DNA of 64,000 nucleotides from Sporosarcina luteola (GCF_023715245.1 NZ_JAMBNV010000001.1:1736001-1800000), one strand, 5' to 3'; shown: positions 1 to 7,579, counted from the stretch's first letter. Notes: a model not told the origin generated them from the letters alone. Translations and numbers: made by a program.

Positions 1-18
1 TAATTTCTTGTTGTTCAT
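1..18 (-). CDS. ribU: Start of a probable riboflavin transporter gene (partial)
   Basis: Only the first six codons (MNNKKL) lie in the window; the gene runs off the left edge. The ATG at 18-16 follows an AGAGGG ribosome-binding site. The identity is inferred: an FMN riboswitch with a terminator lies directly upstream on the same strand. In Bacillus such a leader controls either the ribDEAH operon or ribU (ypaA), the substrate-binding membrane protein of an ECF riboflavin transporter, and ribU lies in the same part of the B. subtilis chromosome as resE and sigX. ribD or another rib gene cannot be excluded from six residues. Confidence 0.5.
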
Positions 19-97
19 GTTAACCCTCTCTCCTTTTGCGATTCACTTCAAAAGAGGAAAGGTCTGACCGCTATTTGTTAATTGTCCAAATTAAAAT

Positions 98-121
98 CCC
101 TAAAGCAAATAAGCTTTAGGG
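98..121 (-). terminator. Terminator of the FMN riboswitch expression platform
   Basis: Perfect 9-bp stem CCCTAAAGC/GCTTTAGGG with a 6-nt loop. On the minus strand it is followed by ATTTTAATT. It lies between the FMN aptamer and the downstream start codon, which fits the FMN-stabilised terminator of this riboswitch class. Confidence 0.75.
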
Positions 122-239
122 AGAGTTTAAAAGGCATCACTAAATAAGGGTATGCGTGAAAGGCGGTTTCCTTTTGCACGTTCCCATACTTAAATAAGCA
201 CCCTTTTTGTGGACAACACAAAAAGACGGCTGCACCTTC

Positions 240-366
240 ACCTTCTCCCATCCAGACTATACTGTCGGCTCCGGAATCACACCGGTATCAGCTGTTAAGC
301 TCGCGGGCTAAGAAGTGGAACTTCCATTACCGCCGGTCGGGAATTACACCCTGCCCCGAAGATGAA
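240..366 (-). promoter_or_regulatory. FMN riboswitch (RFN element)
   Basis: The minus strand carries the conserved RFN blocks in order: ATCTTCGGGGCAGGG, GTAATTCCCGACCGGCGGTA, AGCCCGCGAGC, GATTCCGGAGCCGACAGTA, and GGATGGGAGAAGG. These are the signature segments of the six-helix FMN aptamer. When FMN binds, the downstream terminator at 98-121 should form and shut off the following gene. The aptamer appears complete. Confidence 0.95.
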
Positions 367-402
367 TCAATATTATGTTACAAATCTATTGTACCGAAAA
401 AA

Positions 403-438
403 AAGCGCCTTGTAAACTCTACTGTTTACAAGACGCTT
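403..438 (-). terminator. Rho-independent terminator of sigX-rsiX
   Basis: A 15-bp imperfect stem (AAGCGCCTTGTAAAC with GTTTACAAGACGCTT) and 6-nt loop, followed on the minus strand by eight T residues. It lies just after the rsiX stop codon and ends the sigX-rsiX transcript before the riboswitch region. Confidence 0.85.
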
Positions 439-447
439 CTTCTATGA

Positions 448-1638
448 TTATGGAGTGAACCAAGTTGGATTGCTGCCAACCGGCATTGGCAAGGGCTTTG
501 ATAGATCATACTTGCCAAAGCTCTCTTGAACTACGTTTTCAAGCCGAACTTGTATGTCATAACCTTTAGCAGTTAGCATGAATCCTTCAATCATTTGATT
601 TACTGCGTTTTGCTCAAATGCATTGACATCCAATTGCTCTTTGAACGTAATGACAGCAATATTATCTTCTACCCGGACTTCATATTCCACATTGTCCGGA
701 ACCAATGATTCGAAAATATCACCAGTCACATTTTTCATCGCCGAGAGCCCTTGGGTTACTGTAGCTACAGACTCAATAGACTCTGCAGGAATCAAATAAA
801 CCTTACCCGAAGGTGTCGTGTATCTATAATAAGGGAACGGCCTGTTTAATTCTACTGCTTTTGAATCTCCGACACTTGGAAATGAGGTTGGTTTGCCCGT
901 TTCATCAACAAGCTGCAGCTTTTCATATCCCGAAAAAGTTTCTCTCATCGAAGAGAAATAATTATAAACAGTCGAGCTCGACATATCATAATTATGCTCA
1001 TCCGGAAGTTGATGATGGAGTATGCCATTTCCCTCATATAACCTGCCTTTATACGGATGGTAGTCATCGAAACCAAGTTCCTCTTCCGGAAACTCAGCGG
1101 CATATTTATTGTATAGTTCAACCGTTGTCGGATTTCCTTTTGGAAAATCGGATTGAATCAGAGAATCAGGAATCAAAAATGTGATCGGAACGACATATGC
1201 AGATTGCTCCAATCCGATTTGAAAAGCTGCAGCGTCATATAACTCGTCTGCTAGTACTACATGGCTTTCAATAGTTTCAAACGACAAAGCTGCTGACTCC
1301 TTCGCTTCTGTCGCGCTAAATGTATCCGCTGATTCCTCGGCTGCTTCATTTTCACTGTCAATTGCCCGCTTCATTTCGAAAGAAATAGACTCTGCATCCT
1401 CGATCGCCCCTTCATTGTTTTTGAGCATCGAAGGGACAAGCAAACTGAGCAGGAGCAGCGCAGCCGCCGCCACAATAATAGGCATCCATTTCCTCGGTTT
1501 CATCCTGCGCGATTTTTTAAGGCGCTGATCCTGTCTAAGGCGTTCCATAATTTGTTCCTTTGAACGGTTATCTTCAATTTTCGGCATTGAATGAAGAAGG
1601 CTTTCCAGCTTGTTGTCATCCCATTGATTGTTGGTCAT
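448..1638 (-). CDS. rsiX: Anti-sigma factor RsiX-like, membrane-anchored
   Basis: This 396-residue protein has a charged N-terminal cytoplasmic part, one transmembrane segment at about residues 52-70 (IIVAAAALLLLSLLVP), an acidic linker and a large extracytoplasmic domain. That is the layout of RsiX, which holds the ECF factor SigX at the membrane. The ATG abuts the sigX stop codon (GATGAATG), with the GGAGG site inside the end of sigX, so the two are translationally coupled. Size and position match B. subtilis rsiX downstream of sigX. The extracytoplasmic part also resembles GerMN-like sensor domains; its signal is unknown. Confidence 0.85.
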   Translation of the reverse strand: MTNNQWDDNKLESLLHSMPKIEDNRSKEQIMERLRQDQRLKKSRRMKPRKWMPIIVAAAALLLLSLLVPSMLKNNEGAIEDAESISFEMKRAIDSENEAAEESADTFSATEAKESAALSFETIESHVVLADELYDAAAFQIGLEQSAYVVPITFLIPDSLIQSDFPKGNPTTVELYNKYAAEFPEEELGFDDYHPYKGRLYEGNGILHHQLPDEHNYDMSSSTVYNYFSSMRETFSGYEKLQLVDETGKPTSFPSVGDSKAVELNRPFPYYRYTTPSGKVYLIPAESIESVATVTQGLSAMKNVTGDIFESLVPDNVEYEVRVEDNIAVITFKEQLDVNAFEQNAVNQMIEGFMLTAKGYDIQVRLENVVQESFGKYDLSKPLPMPVGSNPTWFTP

Positions 1639-2166
1639 TCATCTTTCCTCCTCTGCCGAAAGAGCATTCAATTTCTTTTGTAGTGCTTTAATTGCACGGT
1701 GTTGGGTTGTTTTCACCTTTCCCTCCGTCCAGCCGAGGGTGTCGGCGGTTTCCGCTATGGAGAGCTCTTGGAAAAACCGCAAGATTATTACCATCTTTTG
1801 ATCGCCGGTGCATGTATCTAAAACTCGCAGCAATTGCCTCATCTCTTCATTTAACGATGCAATTTCTTCAGGAGTGCTTCCTAGTGAGGGCAATTCGCTC
1901 TGCTCCCAGTCAAATTTATCGAAATTATGCTTCTGCCGCACATTCTTCTTTCTAAAGTGATCTATCGCAACATTTTTTGCGATGGAGAAGAGCCAGGTCT
2001 TTTCAGAGCTCTTCCCTTCAAAACCCGCATATGACTTCAACACTCTGACATACACTTCATGCATAAGATCCTCGGACGAATGTCGATCTCTCGTCAAATA
2101 GATGAGGAAATTGAACACATCCTGATGATATTGCTCGTATAGCCTGTGGAAAACGGAGTCATCCAC
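1639..2166 (-). CDS. sigX: ECF RNA polymerase sigma factor SigX
   Basis: A 175-residue ECF (group 4) sigma factor with region 2 at about residues 8-75 (YEQYHQDVFNFLIYLT, then SEKTWLFSIAKNVAIDHFRK) and region 4 at about 110-165 (the SIAETADTLGWTEGKVKTTQ helix-turn-helix). SigX in Bacillus drives cell-envelope genes (dlt, pssA) that alter surface charge and resistance to cationic peptides. It is followed without a gap by its anti-sigma gene, and lies next to resE as in B. subtilis. ECF genes are usually autoregulated, but I did not identify a SigX promoter in the 77-bp gap upstream. Confidence 0.9.
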   Translation of the reverse strand: MDDSVFHRLYEQYHQDVFNFLIYLTRDRHSSEDLMHEVYVRVLKSYAGFEGKSSEKTWLFSIAKNVAIDHFRKKNVRQKHNFDKFDWEQSELPSLGSTPEEIASLNEEMRQLLRVLDTCTGDQKMVIILRFFQELSIAETADTLGWTEGKVKTTQHRAIKALQKKLNALSAEEER

Positions 2167-2243
2167 GAAATCCCCCCGTTCATTACATTAGTCGTAATTC
2201 AAGATGAAAAGTTTCATCCTACAAATTTTTCATCAAAGCATTT

Positions 2244-4046
2244 TTATAGCTTTTCCTCATTGAAATCTGCAGGTCCGGCAGGCAATACGCATTTGAAGAT
2301 CGTTCCGGACGTTTCGCCAAGCTCTGCGGTGATCCTGCCTCCGTGTGAGTCGATAATATTCTTCGCGATTGCAAGACCGAGTCCAGTGCCGCCTTTCCCC
2401 CTCGTCCTCGCCTTGTCGGCTTTGTAAAAACGTTCGAAAATGAAAGGCAGATCCTCTTGCGGTATGCCGCTCCCCGTATCAGAAACGGAAATTCCAACCA
2501 TATCTCCTTTCTTTTCGACACCGACTGTCACTTTTCCTCCATCAGGCGTATGACGGATTGCATTATCGATTAAGTTTGTAAATACTTGCTCCAGGCGATC
2601 GTCGTCTGCAAAGAGAATTATCTCTTTATCATCATCGTTAACGTCCAACGTCAGTGCAACATTTGAATCCCGGGCAATTTGCATAAATTTGTTTTGAACT
2701 CTATCTAAAAAAGGAATTAAGGGGAAATTCAACTTGTATAAGCGCATATGCCCCGACTCCATACGTGCCAGGTCAAGCAAATCTGTTACGAGACGGCTCA
2801 TACGCTTCGATTCATCGTGGATAATCTGCACCATTTCATTTCGTTCCTCATCACTCGTCATTACATCATCGATAATCGCCTCACTATATCCTTGCAGTAA
2901 GGAAATAGGCGTCCTCAGTTCATGTGATACATTTGCTATGAAATCGGATCTGAGCTTTTCAAGCTTATGCTGTTCGGTCATATCACGCAATACAGCTACT
3001 GCTCCACGAATACTGTTTTCACTGTAAAGCGGGCTGATGGAAATGCCATAAAACTGGCCTCCGATTTCAAGTTCATCCTCCACTTCCTCTGCAAACGTTA
3101 TGGTGTGTTCAAGCATATGAAAAATTTCTTTCGGCAACACTTTGTCATCTGCCCCATTGGCAAAATACCACTTCTGCAATAATCGCTCAGCTTGGGGATT
3201 GCTTAGCAGAATCGAATAATCACGATTGAAGGTGATGACCGCATCCGTCATTGATGTGAGAATGCTGGATAACTGTTCCTTTTCTTGTTTAATCAATTCC
3301 ATCTGGTATTTCAGCTGTCGGCCCATCTGATTAAAAGCGGTCGCAAGTTGACCGATTTCATCATTTTGCATAACGGGAAGACGTGTTTCAAAATTCCCTT
3401 TCGACAATTCAAAGGCTGCTTGCTTCATTCCGCGCAATGGCGAAGTGATTTTCGTGGAAAGGAAGAAGGCGAAAATGGTCGTCAATACGAAAGCGATGAA
3501 GGCGGATAAGAATACGATATGTGTCGTCCTTTTCGTGGTGCGATGAATAGCATCAAGACTTTGGTACATAACGATGGAGTGCATGTTACCATTAACTTCA
3601 GCATACGGATACATGAGGACTAAAAATTTTTCCATGGCGTTCTCTTCAGTAAGAGAAGGAAGAATCTGTTCCTTCACGACCTTTTGATTGATTTCAATAT
3701 TTGAGAAGAACTTCGGCTCGGATAAGATCTTTTGCTCTATCTTTTCCTGATTCAGCCCCCTATGGAATGAATAATAGACCTTTTTATCCGAGTCAATGAT
3801 CATCGCATTCGTTTCGTTATCCAATATGTCCTGGATAATGAGTTGCATTGCGGATTCACTTTCGTGGTCTAGAACTATTTTACCGATTGTCGTTGCTTCT
3901 CTCCGGAGCGAATCCTCTGCTTGCGTCGTATGAAAATTATCAAGGAATTCAAGCAGAAAAACGGTGACGATAAAAAGGACAAAGGAAACGAGAAGCAATA
4001 TGGTTGCCCATAGCTTCCCGACGATTGAATGCCATATTCTATTCAT
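2244..4046 (-). CDS. resE: Redox-sensing histidine kinase ResE
   Basis: A 600-residue sensor kinase: TM1 about 12-33, an extracytoplasmic loop, TM2 about 176-197, HAMP about 198-250, a PAS-like domain about 255-360, the HisKA box SHELRTP with His375, then the N box (NLIDNAIRHTPDGG) and G boxes (DTGSGIP) of the ATPase. ResE phosphorylates ResD to control respiration and anaerobic genes. It is normally co-transcribed with, and overlaps, resD. Here a 16.9-kb element separates them. The start MNRIW lies in the attachment core, and the upstream DNA, including the AAAGGGTG ribosome site about 8 nt before ATG, comes from the element. The frame is intact. Confidence 0.95.
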   Translation of the reverse strand: MNRIWHSIVGKLWATILLLVSFVLFIVTVFLLEFLDNFHTTQAEDSLRREATTIGKIVLDHESESAMQLIIQDILDNETNAMIIDSDKKVYYSFHRGLNQEKIEQKILSEPKFFSNIEINQKVVKEQILPSLTEENAMEKFLVLMYPYAEVNGNMHSIVMYQSLDAIHRTTKRTTHIVFLSAFIAFVLTTIFAFFLSTKITSPLRGMKQAAFELSKGNFETRLPVMQNDEIGQLATAFNQMGRQLKYQMELIKQEKEQLSSILTSMTDAVITFNRDYSILLSNPQAERLLQKWYFANGADDKVLPKEIFHMLEHTITFAEEVEDELEIGGQFYGISISPLYSENSIRGAVAVLRDMTEQHKLEKLRSDFIANVSHELRTPISLLQGYSEAIIDDVMTSDEERNEMVQIIHDESKRMSRLVTDLLDLARMESGHMRLYKLNFPLIPFLDRVQNKFMQIARDSNVALTLDVNDDDKEIILFADDDRLEQVFTNLIDNAIRHTPDGGKVTVGVEKKGDMVGISVSDTGSGIPQEDLPFIFERFYKADKARTRGKGGTGLGLAIAKNIIDSHGGRITAELGETSGTIFKCVLPAGPADFNEEKL

Positions 4047-4047
4047 T
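4032..4047. repeat. Attachment-site core at the resE end
   Basis: The 16-bp sequence CCATATTCTATTCATT is repeated exactly and in the same orientation at 20899-20914. On the minus strand it contains ATGAATAG, that is, the resE start codon plus the resD stop codon. Removing the DNA between the copies restores a resD-resE overlap of the kind usual in Bacillus, with GAGG in the resD tail as the original resE ribosome site. This is direct sequence evidence for site-specific integration. Confidence 0.9.
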
Positions 4048-4147
4048 TAAAACACCCTTTCGTAGCGTATCATCATACGTTAAAAACGTTGATGTTATCG
4101 CATTTGTTGTATTCACCTTGTTAATATATATCACTGGTTTTAATTTC

Positions 4148-4169
4148 ATTATTGCCGGATTATTGCCCG
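4148..4169. repeat. Left integrase arm-type site candidates
   Basis: Two perfect tandem 11-mers, ATTATTGCCGG and ATTATTGCCCG, about 100 bp inside the left core. The same motif recurs near the right end (20825-20861). Direct short repeats just inside both ends are typical binding sites for the N-terminal domain of this integrase family. The function is inferred. Confidence 0.55.
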
Positions 4170-4587
4170 ATAAAAAGTAATATTGTTGATGAAGTCATTG
4201 CATTTACATTCACTGATTGATTATACATGACAACCGTATAAAATGATATTCCCCATGTGGAAGAAGGAATATGAAAAAACGCTTTATTTTTATAGTAATT
4301 TATTTAAACAGTAGAATGTGTAAATACAGGCATTCACCCCTTTTTTGGGTGTGTGCGGCATGGTGTGTCCGGGGCAAACGCCTATTTACCTTATAACGAC
4401 AAGTCTGATCAAGCATTTCAAAGCGCAACTAATATAATTAATTCGAAGTTGTAATTTCACTTATTTCACTTCTTAAAAGGTGTGTTTGGCAATCTTATTG
4501 ATCGAGACACTTCAAACGATTATTTACCTCTTTTTTTCTAAGCTGTTTTTATCAAATAAAGAATAGCCATTTTCACGACTTCCCTTT

Positions 4588-4616
4588 TTGTGAATATACT
4601 AACTCTTTAGTATGAT
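4588..4616 (+). promoter_or_regulatory. Promoter with operator-like palindrome for the 4634 regulator
   Basis: TTGTGA (4588-4593), a 17-bp spacer and TATGAT (4611-4616) form a sigma-A-like promoter. The spacer holds the perfect inverted repeat ATACTAA-CTCT-TTAGTAT (4596-4613), placed where a bound repressor would block polymerase. Autoregulation by the following XRE protein is likely. The start codon would lie only about 10 nt from the predicted transcript start. Confidence 0.55.
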
Positions 4617-4633
4617 TGAGTAGGGTGATGATT

Positions 4634-4960
4634 ATGATTGAGGGTATAGGAGAAAAACTCAAGAAGCTCCGAAAGGAAAATAAAGACACGTTAAGAGAAC
4701 TTGCTAACAAGATCAATTACGATTGGAGCAACCTATCAAAGATTGAACGTGGTAAGTACGGAATCACCCCTGATCTACTGAAGGACATCCTTGATGTTTA
4801 CGGAGTGGATCCTAATGATTTCCTTGGTAATGTCCTAAGAACGACAGATACCGGTGTGTCTCGATACGAAAAAAGGTTTGTTGTCGATGGAATGGAAACT
4901 ACCGAAAGAGAGATCGCCGACGCAATCCGGTTAATACGTTACTTTCGTTCTGGAGATTGA
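4634..4960 (+). CDS. XRE-family helix-turn-helix regulator
   Basis: About 108 residues. The N-terminal half is an XRE/cro helix-turn-helix (EKLKKLRKENKDTLRELANK, then NLSKIERGKYGITPDLLKDI). The short C-terminal part, with ERFVVDG-like and EIADAIRLIRYF segments, is of unknown role. I chose the ATG at 4634 because AGGG lies 8 nt upstream; ATG 4628 and TTG 4616 are also in frame. A strong hairpin terminator follows. It is the leftmost gene of the element and points away from resE. It may control the convergent parM/parR module or its own promoter. Confidence 0.8.
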   Translation: MIEGIGEKLKKLRKENKDTLRELANKINYDWSNLSKIERGKYGITPDLLKDILDVYGVDPNDFLGNVLRTTDTGVSRYEKRFVVDGMETTEREIADAIRLIRYFRSGD

Positions 4961-4983
4961 GGGGCTGCCACCCCTCTTTTTTT
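4959..4983 (+). terminator. Terminator after the XRE gene
   Basis: GAGGGG-CTGCCA-CCCCTC followed by an unbroken T run on the plus strand. It overlaps the last codon of the XRE gene. Confidence 0.85.
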
Positions 4984-4985
4984 AT

Positions 4986-5213
4986 TTATAAAAATGCCTT
5001 TACTGTCGATTTGTTAAACTTGATTGGTTTCACTTCTGGAACGGCCATCGAAGCACTCGTCGCCGAGACCGTCACACCTACTGTACGATCCCTTTCAATC
5101 AACCGCTTGACGTATTTGGAAAAATATTTGTCCTGCTCCATTGCGAACTCGTGCAAATCGTTCTCATAGTCGTTATCCAAATTGAAGCTGACCGGCTGAA
5201 TTTTGCGTGTCAT
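4986..5213 (-). CDS. ParR-like DNA-binding adaptor of the actin-like system
   Basis: A 75-residue protein whose start overlaps the stop of the upstream actin-like gene (GGATGACA), so it is translationally coupled. The segment NLDNDYENDLHEFAMEQDKYF followed by SKYVKRLIERDR resembles the ribbon-helix-helix N-terminus of ParR-type adaptors, which bind centromere repeats and attach DNA to ParM filaments. The short tail ending VKAFL could be the filament-contact peptide. The assignment rests mainly on gene order and the helix pattern; a generic RHH repressor is the alternative. Confidence 0.6.
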   Translation of the reverse strand: MTRKIQPVSFNLDNDYENDLHEFAMEQDKYFSKYVKRLIERDRTVGVTVSATSASMAVPEVKPIKFNKSTVKAFL

Positions 5214-6070
5214 CCATACGTCAACCTTGCAAGTTCATAAAATCCTACCGCATTGGCGAACGTAGGTAAATGTATTTGCAATCCATTGTGGGCATTGAGC
5301 TGTGGAATTATCGGCTGTACGTCTGTATAATGCTCTGCAAGTAAGGGGATAATGTCACTGGTGATTCCCCCACAGACATAAACAGCATCAGTCTTACGCC
5401 ATTTGAGTTGCGTGGTAGAGCGTATGGTGGCTCGTGCAATGCCATCGATATTGTCACGCCCACCTGTCGTTTCCACACCGTAATTAAACGTATCTGATGC
5501 CGTATTGATGTGCCGATTGTCGGCGATTGTTGCCGCATTGACCGTCCCGCTGCCTATATCGATTATGCGGACCTGACCATTCTTAGGAGCTGACCAAAAC
5601 GCTCCACTCCCCTCTGCCGCTATCCCGACTTGCTCAATGGAGAAGTGACATTCTTTTCGATTGATCGTGATGATGTGCTCATTTTTCAACATATCTACAA
5701 GCTTCTTCTTTTCTGCCGGCTTGTGTGAAACGATTGGCTGCCCTGCCACAATGTTAAAGCGTACGAAGCCAGGGCAATACTTTTGAGTGTAGCGGTAAAT
5801 GGCGAGCAGCACACGAATCACAGTATCCTCATGAGCCTTACTGTCACCATACATAGCACCGCCACCGAATTGGTCTTCATAGGAAGCTAGAGTACCAGCG
5901 AAACCTTTCCGTCCGTTGTACATAAATTCCATGTCATCCTCGCCAAAGTCCTCCTCGATGTTCCGCTCGAACCAATCACAGATCGCCGTTCGGTAGCTAT
6001 CTACTCCGTATGGTCCCGCAACCTTCGCCCGATAATTCCCCGCATCAATACCCAAATTCAAAACACCCAC
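5210..6070 (-). CDS. Actin-like ATPase, ParM/StbA family
   Basis: About 286 residues from a GTG start at 6070, chosen because GGAGGGG lies 5 nt upstream. Actin-fold nucleotide motifs are visible: phosphate 1 at the N-terminus (LGIDAGNYRAKVAG), phosphate 2 (IDIGSGTVNAATI) and the adenosine motif (VYVCGGITSDII). Bacterial actins of this type polymerise with ATP and push replicons apart; prophage AlpC of Corynebacterium CGP3 moves phage DNA. It forms a two-gene operon with the ParR-like gene and has repeats upstream that could be parC. Its presence suggests an extrachromosomal stage with active partition. Confidence 0.85.
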   Translation of the reverse strand: MGVLNLGIDAGNYRAKVAGPYGVDSYRTAICDWFERNIEEDFGEDDMEFMYNGRKGFAGTLASYEDQFGGGAMYGDSKAHEDTVIRVLLAIYRYTQKYCPGFVRFNIVAGQPIVSHKPAEKKKLVDMLKNEHIITINRKECHFSIEQVGIAAEGSGAFWSAPKNGQVRIIDIGSGTVNAATIADNRHINTASDTFNYGVETTGGRDNIDGIARATIRSTTQLKWRKTDAVYVCGGITSDIIPLLAEHYTDVQPIIPQLNAHNGLQIHLPTFANAVGFYELARLTYG

Positions 6071-6087
6071 TTTATCCCCTCCAATTG

Positions 6088-6150
6088 GTATTACATTTGA
6101 AATACATCGGCTGGATATAGGCTGTTTTCGTATTTCACTTGTAATACATC
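6088..6150. promoter_or_regulatory. Candidate parC centromere / ParR operator repeats
   Basis: Two direct copies of a palindromic unit, GTATTACATTTGAAATAC (from 6088) and GTATTTCACTTGTAATAC (from 6130), both continuing with ATC. Their starts are 42 bp apart, four helical turns. They lie directly upstream of the actin-like gene, where parC of ParMR systems usually sits and doubles as operator. Function inferred. Confidence 0.5.
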
Positions 6151-6209
6151 CTACGTTTAAAATGTGGTTAATATGCAACCACTTTTAAGCATAGGATAAA
6201 ATAAGTCCG

Positions 6210-6227
6210 CCACACGCCACAGTGTGG
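6210..6227. promoter_or_regulatory. Operator-like palindrome upstream of the RHH protein
   Basis: Perfect inverted repeat CCACAC-N6-GTGTGG, 32 bp before the start codon at 6259 and just after an AT-rich GATAAAAT that could serve as a -10 element. It may be bound by the RHH-like protein itself. Confidence 0.4.
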
Positions 6228-6258
6228 TAGGGATAAACCGATGAAATGGGGTTGATAG

Positions 6259-6939
6259 ATGTTTTTTAAAAAGAAAAAAATAAATTCGGATGGAAACGAA
6301 CGAAAAGAAAGGTCAGACAAGAAAGTTCACGTTGGTCCAACGGTTTCTATTAATCTAAAAAGCGAGATTGAAAGACTGGCGTATATCGCTGACCAGCCAG
6401 TAAAATCGATTGCGGAATTTATTTGTTATTACGGGATCCGGCACGCTGACATGTCCCGGTTTTTGGGAGACTATGTGCAAAAAGGCATCCTCCGTGTGAA
6501 TTCCACTTTGTACATCGGCTCAGATGTGAAACCTAGCTTATCGGAACGTACCGACAGCGACCCGACCGACCGGATCAGCATCCGCTTTCCGCAAGAAGAA
6601 TATGAAAAGTATATATCTATGCTAGCGTACCATTTAGACGTGTCCCCTACGCGTGCTACAGCAATCTTATTGGAGTATGGTATAAAGCATCATGAAGTGA
6701 TAGAAACGATCTTAGCGAGGCACAGCAATCGCAACATAGATGAAGTTATGAATCACGAGGAAATGAAAAAATTCATGAAGTATATCAATCGTAACAACCC
6801 CTTCAAATCTTCCTGGAACGAAAATCTCCTTCAGTTTATCCACACTACTAAACAAACCACTAAACGCATTCGCAAAAAAATCACTGATAAGATGATCGAT
6901 AAAGAAACATATAAATGGGATTTGAACGATTTGGATTGA
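6259..6939 (+). CDS. Protein with two ribbon-helix-helix-like units, unknown role
   Basis: 226 residues, divergent from the parM-like gene. After a basic N-terminus (FKKKKINSDGNERKER), two segments share one pattern, a beta strand followed by two helices: TVSINLKSEIERLAYIADQ (from about 28) and RISIRFPQEEYEKYISMLAY (from about 109). Each is followed by a helix ending YYGIRHADM or EYGIKHHEV. This looks like an internal duplication of a MetJ/Arc-type DNA-binding fold. The C-terminal third is lysine-rich. It could repress the parMR promoter, act at the origin or control copy number. I know no named family for it. Confidence 0.6.
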   Translation: MFFKKKKINSDGNERKERSDKKVHVGPTVSINLKSEIERLAYIADQPVKSIAEFICYYGIRHADMSRFLGDYVQKGILRVNSTLYIGSDVKPSLSERTDSDPTDRISIRFPQEEYEKYISMLAYHLDVSPTRATAILLEYGIKHHEVIETILARHSNRNIDEVMNHEEMKKFMKYINRNNPFKSSWNENLLQFIHTTKQTTKRIRKKITDKMIDKETYKWDLNDLD

Positions 6940-6968
6940 GTATGTCCCTCTATGTATCGGAATATACC

Positions 6969-6995
6969 ACGACTGCCTATGCGGTCGTTTTTTTT
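6969..6995 (+). terminator. Terminator after the RHH-like gene
   Basis: ACGACTGC-CTAT-GCGGTCGT stem with a run of T residues, 30 bp past the stop codon. Confidence 0.8.
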
Positions 6996-7011
6996 CTGCA
7001 ACAAATAAAAA

Positions 7012-7035
7012 CACTCCATCGATAATGATGGAGTG
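7012..7035 (-). terminator. Terminator of the leftward small-gene operon
   Basis: CACTCCATC-GATAAT-GATGGAGTG. On the minus strand it is followed by TTTTTATTTG. It ends transcription of the small genes at 7114-7549 and insulates them from the convergent gene. Confidence 0.8.
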
Positions 7036-7113
7036 CCTCTTCCCTTTCCACGGGGAGGATACTAATGTCAATAACAGATTACCATTGACTGATTATTATT
7101 TCAACTCTTATTT

Positions 7114-7200
7114 TCACCTTTGTTCTTGCAGCCATGTACCGAGGAATTCTTCCGCTGCCTTTGAATAGTAATCATTCCTTCTCTTCTTCTCTATACGCAT
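7114..7200 (-). CDS. Possible 28-residue small protein
   Basis: A short frame starting MRIEKKRRNDYYSKAA and ending EEFLGTWLQEQR. The ATG at 7200 has AAGGA 8 nt upstream and overlaps the end of the preceding small gene in another frame. The composition (basic N-terminus, amphipathic C-terminus with Trp) looks protein-like. Nothing is known of its role, and it could be a chance frame. Confidence 0.35.
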   Translation of the reverse strand: MRIEKKRRNDYYSKAAEEFLGTWLQEQR

Positions 7201-7345
7201 CCGCCTGTTCCTTTTTCTCTTGCGCCTTCCTTGCTACAATGCGCGGAATAGACGTTTTTAAAAAGAAACGGTACATTTCGTGCTGAGTGGTTATTGGGAT
7301 CTTTCGTTTGCGGGTTGTATCTATCCCGTCACTAGACTTGTCCAC
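7172..7345 (-). CDS. Small basic protein (57 residues), unknown
   Basis: GTG start at 7345, 6 nt after the stop of the XRE gene; GGAGG in the end of that gene serves as ribosome site. The protein is highly charged: a KRKIPITTQHEMYRFF segment and then a long Lys/Glu/Ala helix (ARKAQEKKEQADAYREEEKE). It is probably co-transcribed with the XRE regulator and ends before the terminator at 7012-7035. I do not recognise the family. It may be an antirepressor-type or accessory DNA-binding peptide, but that is a guess. Confidence 0.5.
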   Translation of the reverse strand: MDKSSDGIDTTRKRKIPITTQHEMYRFFLKTSIPRIVARKAQEKKEQADAYREEEKE

Positions 7346-7351
7346 TATATT

Positions 7352-7549
7352 CTAAACCTCCTGGTCCCAAAATAAATCGTTCAATGTACAACCAAAGATT
7401 GCAGCCAGTTTAATAGCTTCCCGAAGCGTGAAATCCGCTTTGCCATTTTCCTTCAATGAGTACGTAGCATTGTTGATGTTCAGTATTTTCGCCACATCAA
7501 CTTGCTTCATCCGAGCTTCTCGGCGTTTAATAAATAGTTGAATATGCAT
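7352..7549 (-). CDS. Small XRE-family regulator
   Basis: A 65-residue single-domain cro-like protein: LFIKRREARMKQVDVAKILN, then NNATYSLKENGKADFTLREA and the closing LAAIFGCTLNDLFW, a pattern common in phage and ICE regulators. A GGGGGTGG ribosome site precedes the ATG. A terminator at 7580-7604 separates it from the upstream gene, so it probably has its own promoter in the 58-bp gap. It heads a group of two or three small genes. It is the third HTH regulator of the element. Confidence 0.8.
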   Translation of the reverse strand: MHIQLFIKRREARMKQVDVAKILNINNATYSLKENGKADFTLREAIKLAAIFGCTLNDLFWDQEV

Positions 7550-7579
7550 ATTTTACCACCCCCAGGAAGATTTTAACAC

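Noticed and set aside
6712-7071. 119-residue minus-strand frame opposite the RHH-like gene
   Set aside because: It overlaps a well-supported gene and two terminators; it is a shadow frame.
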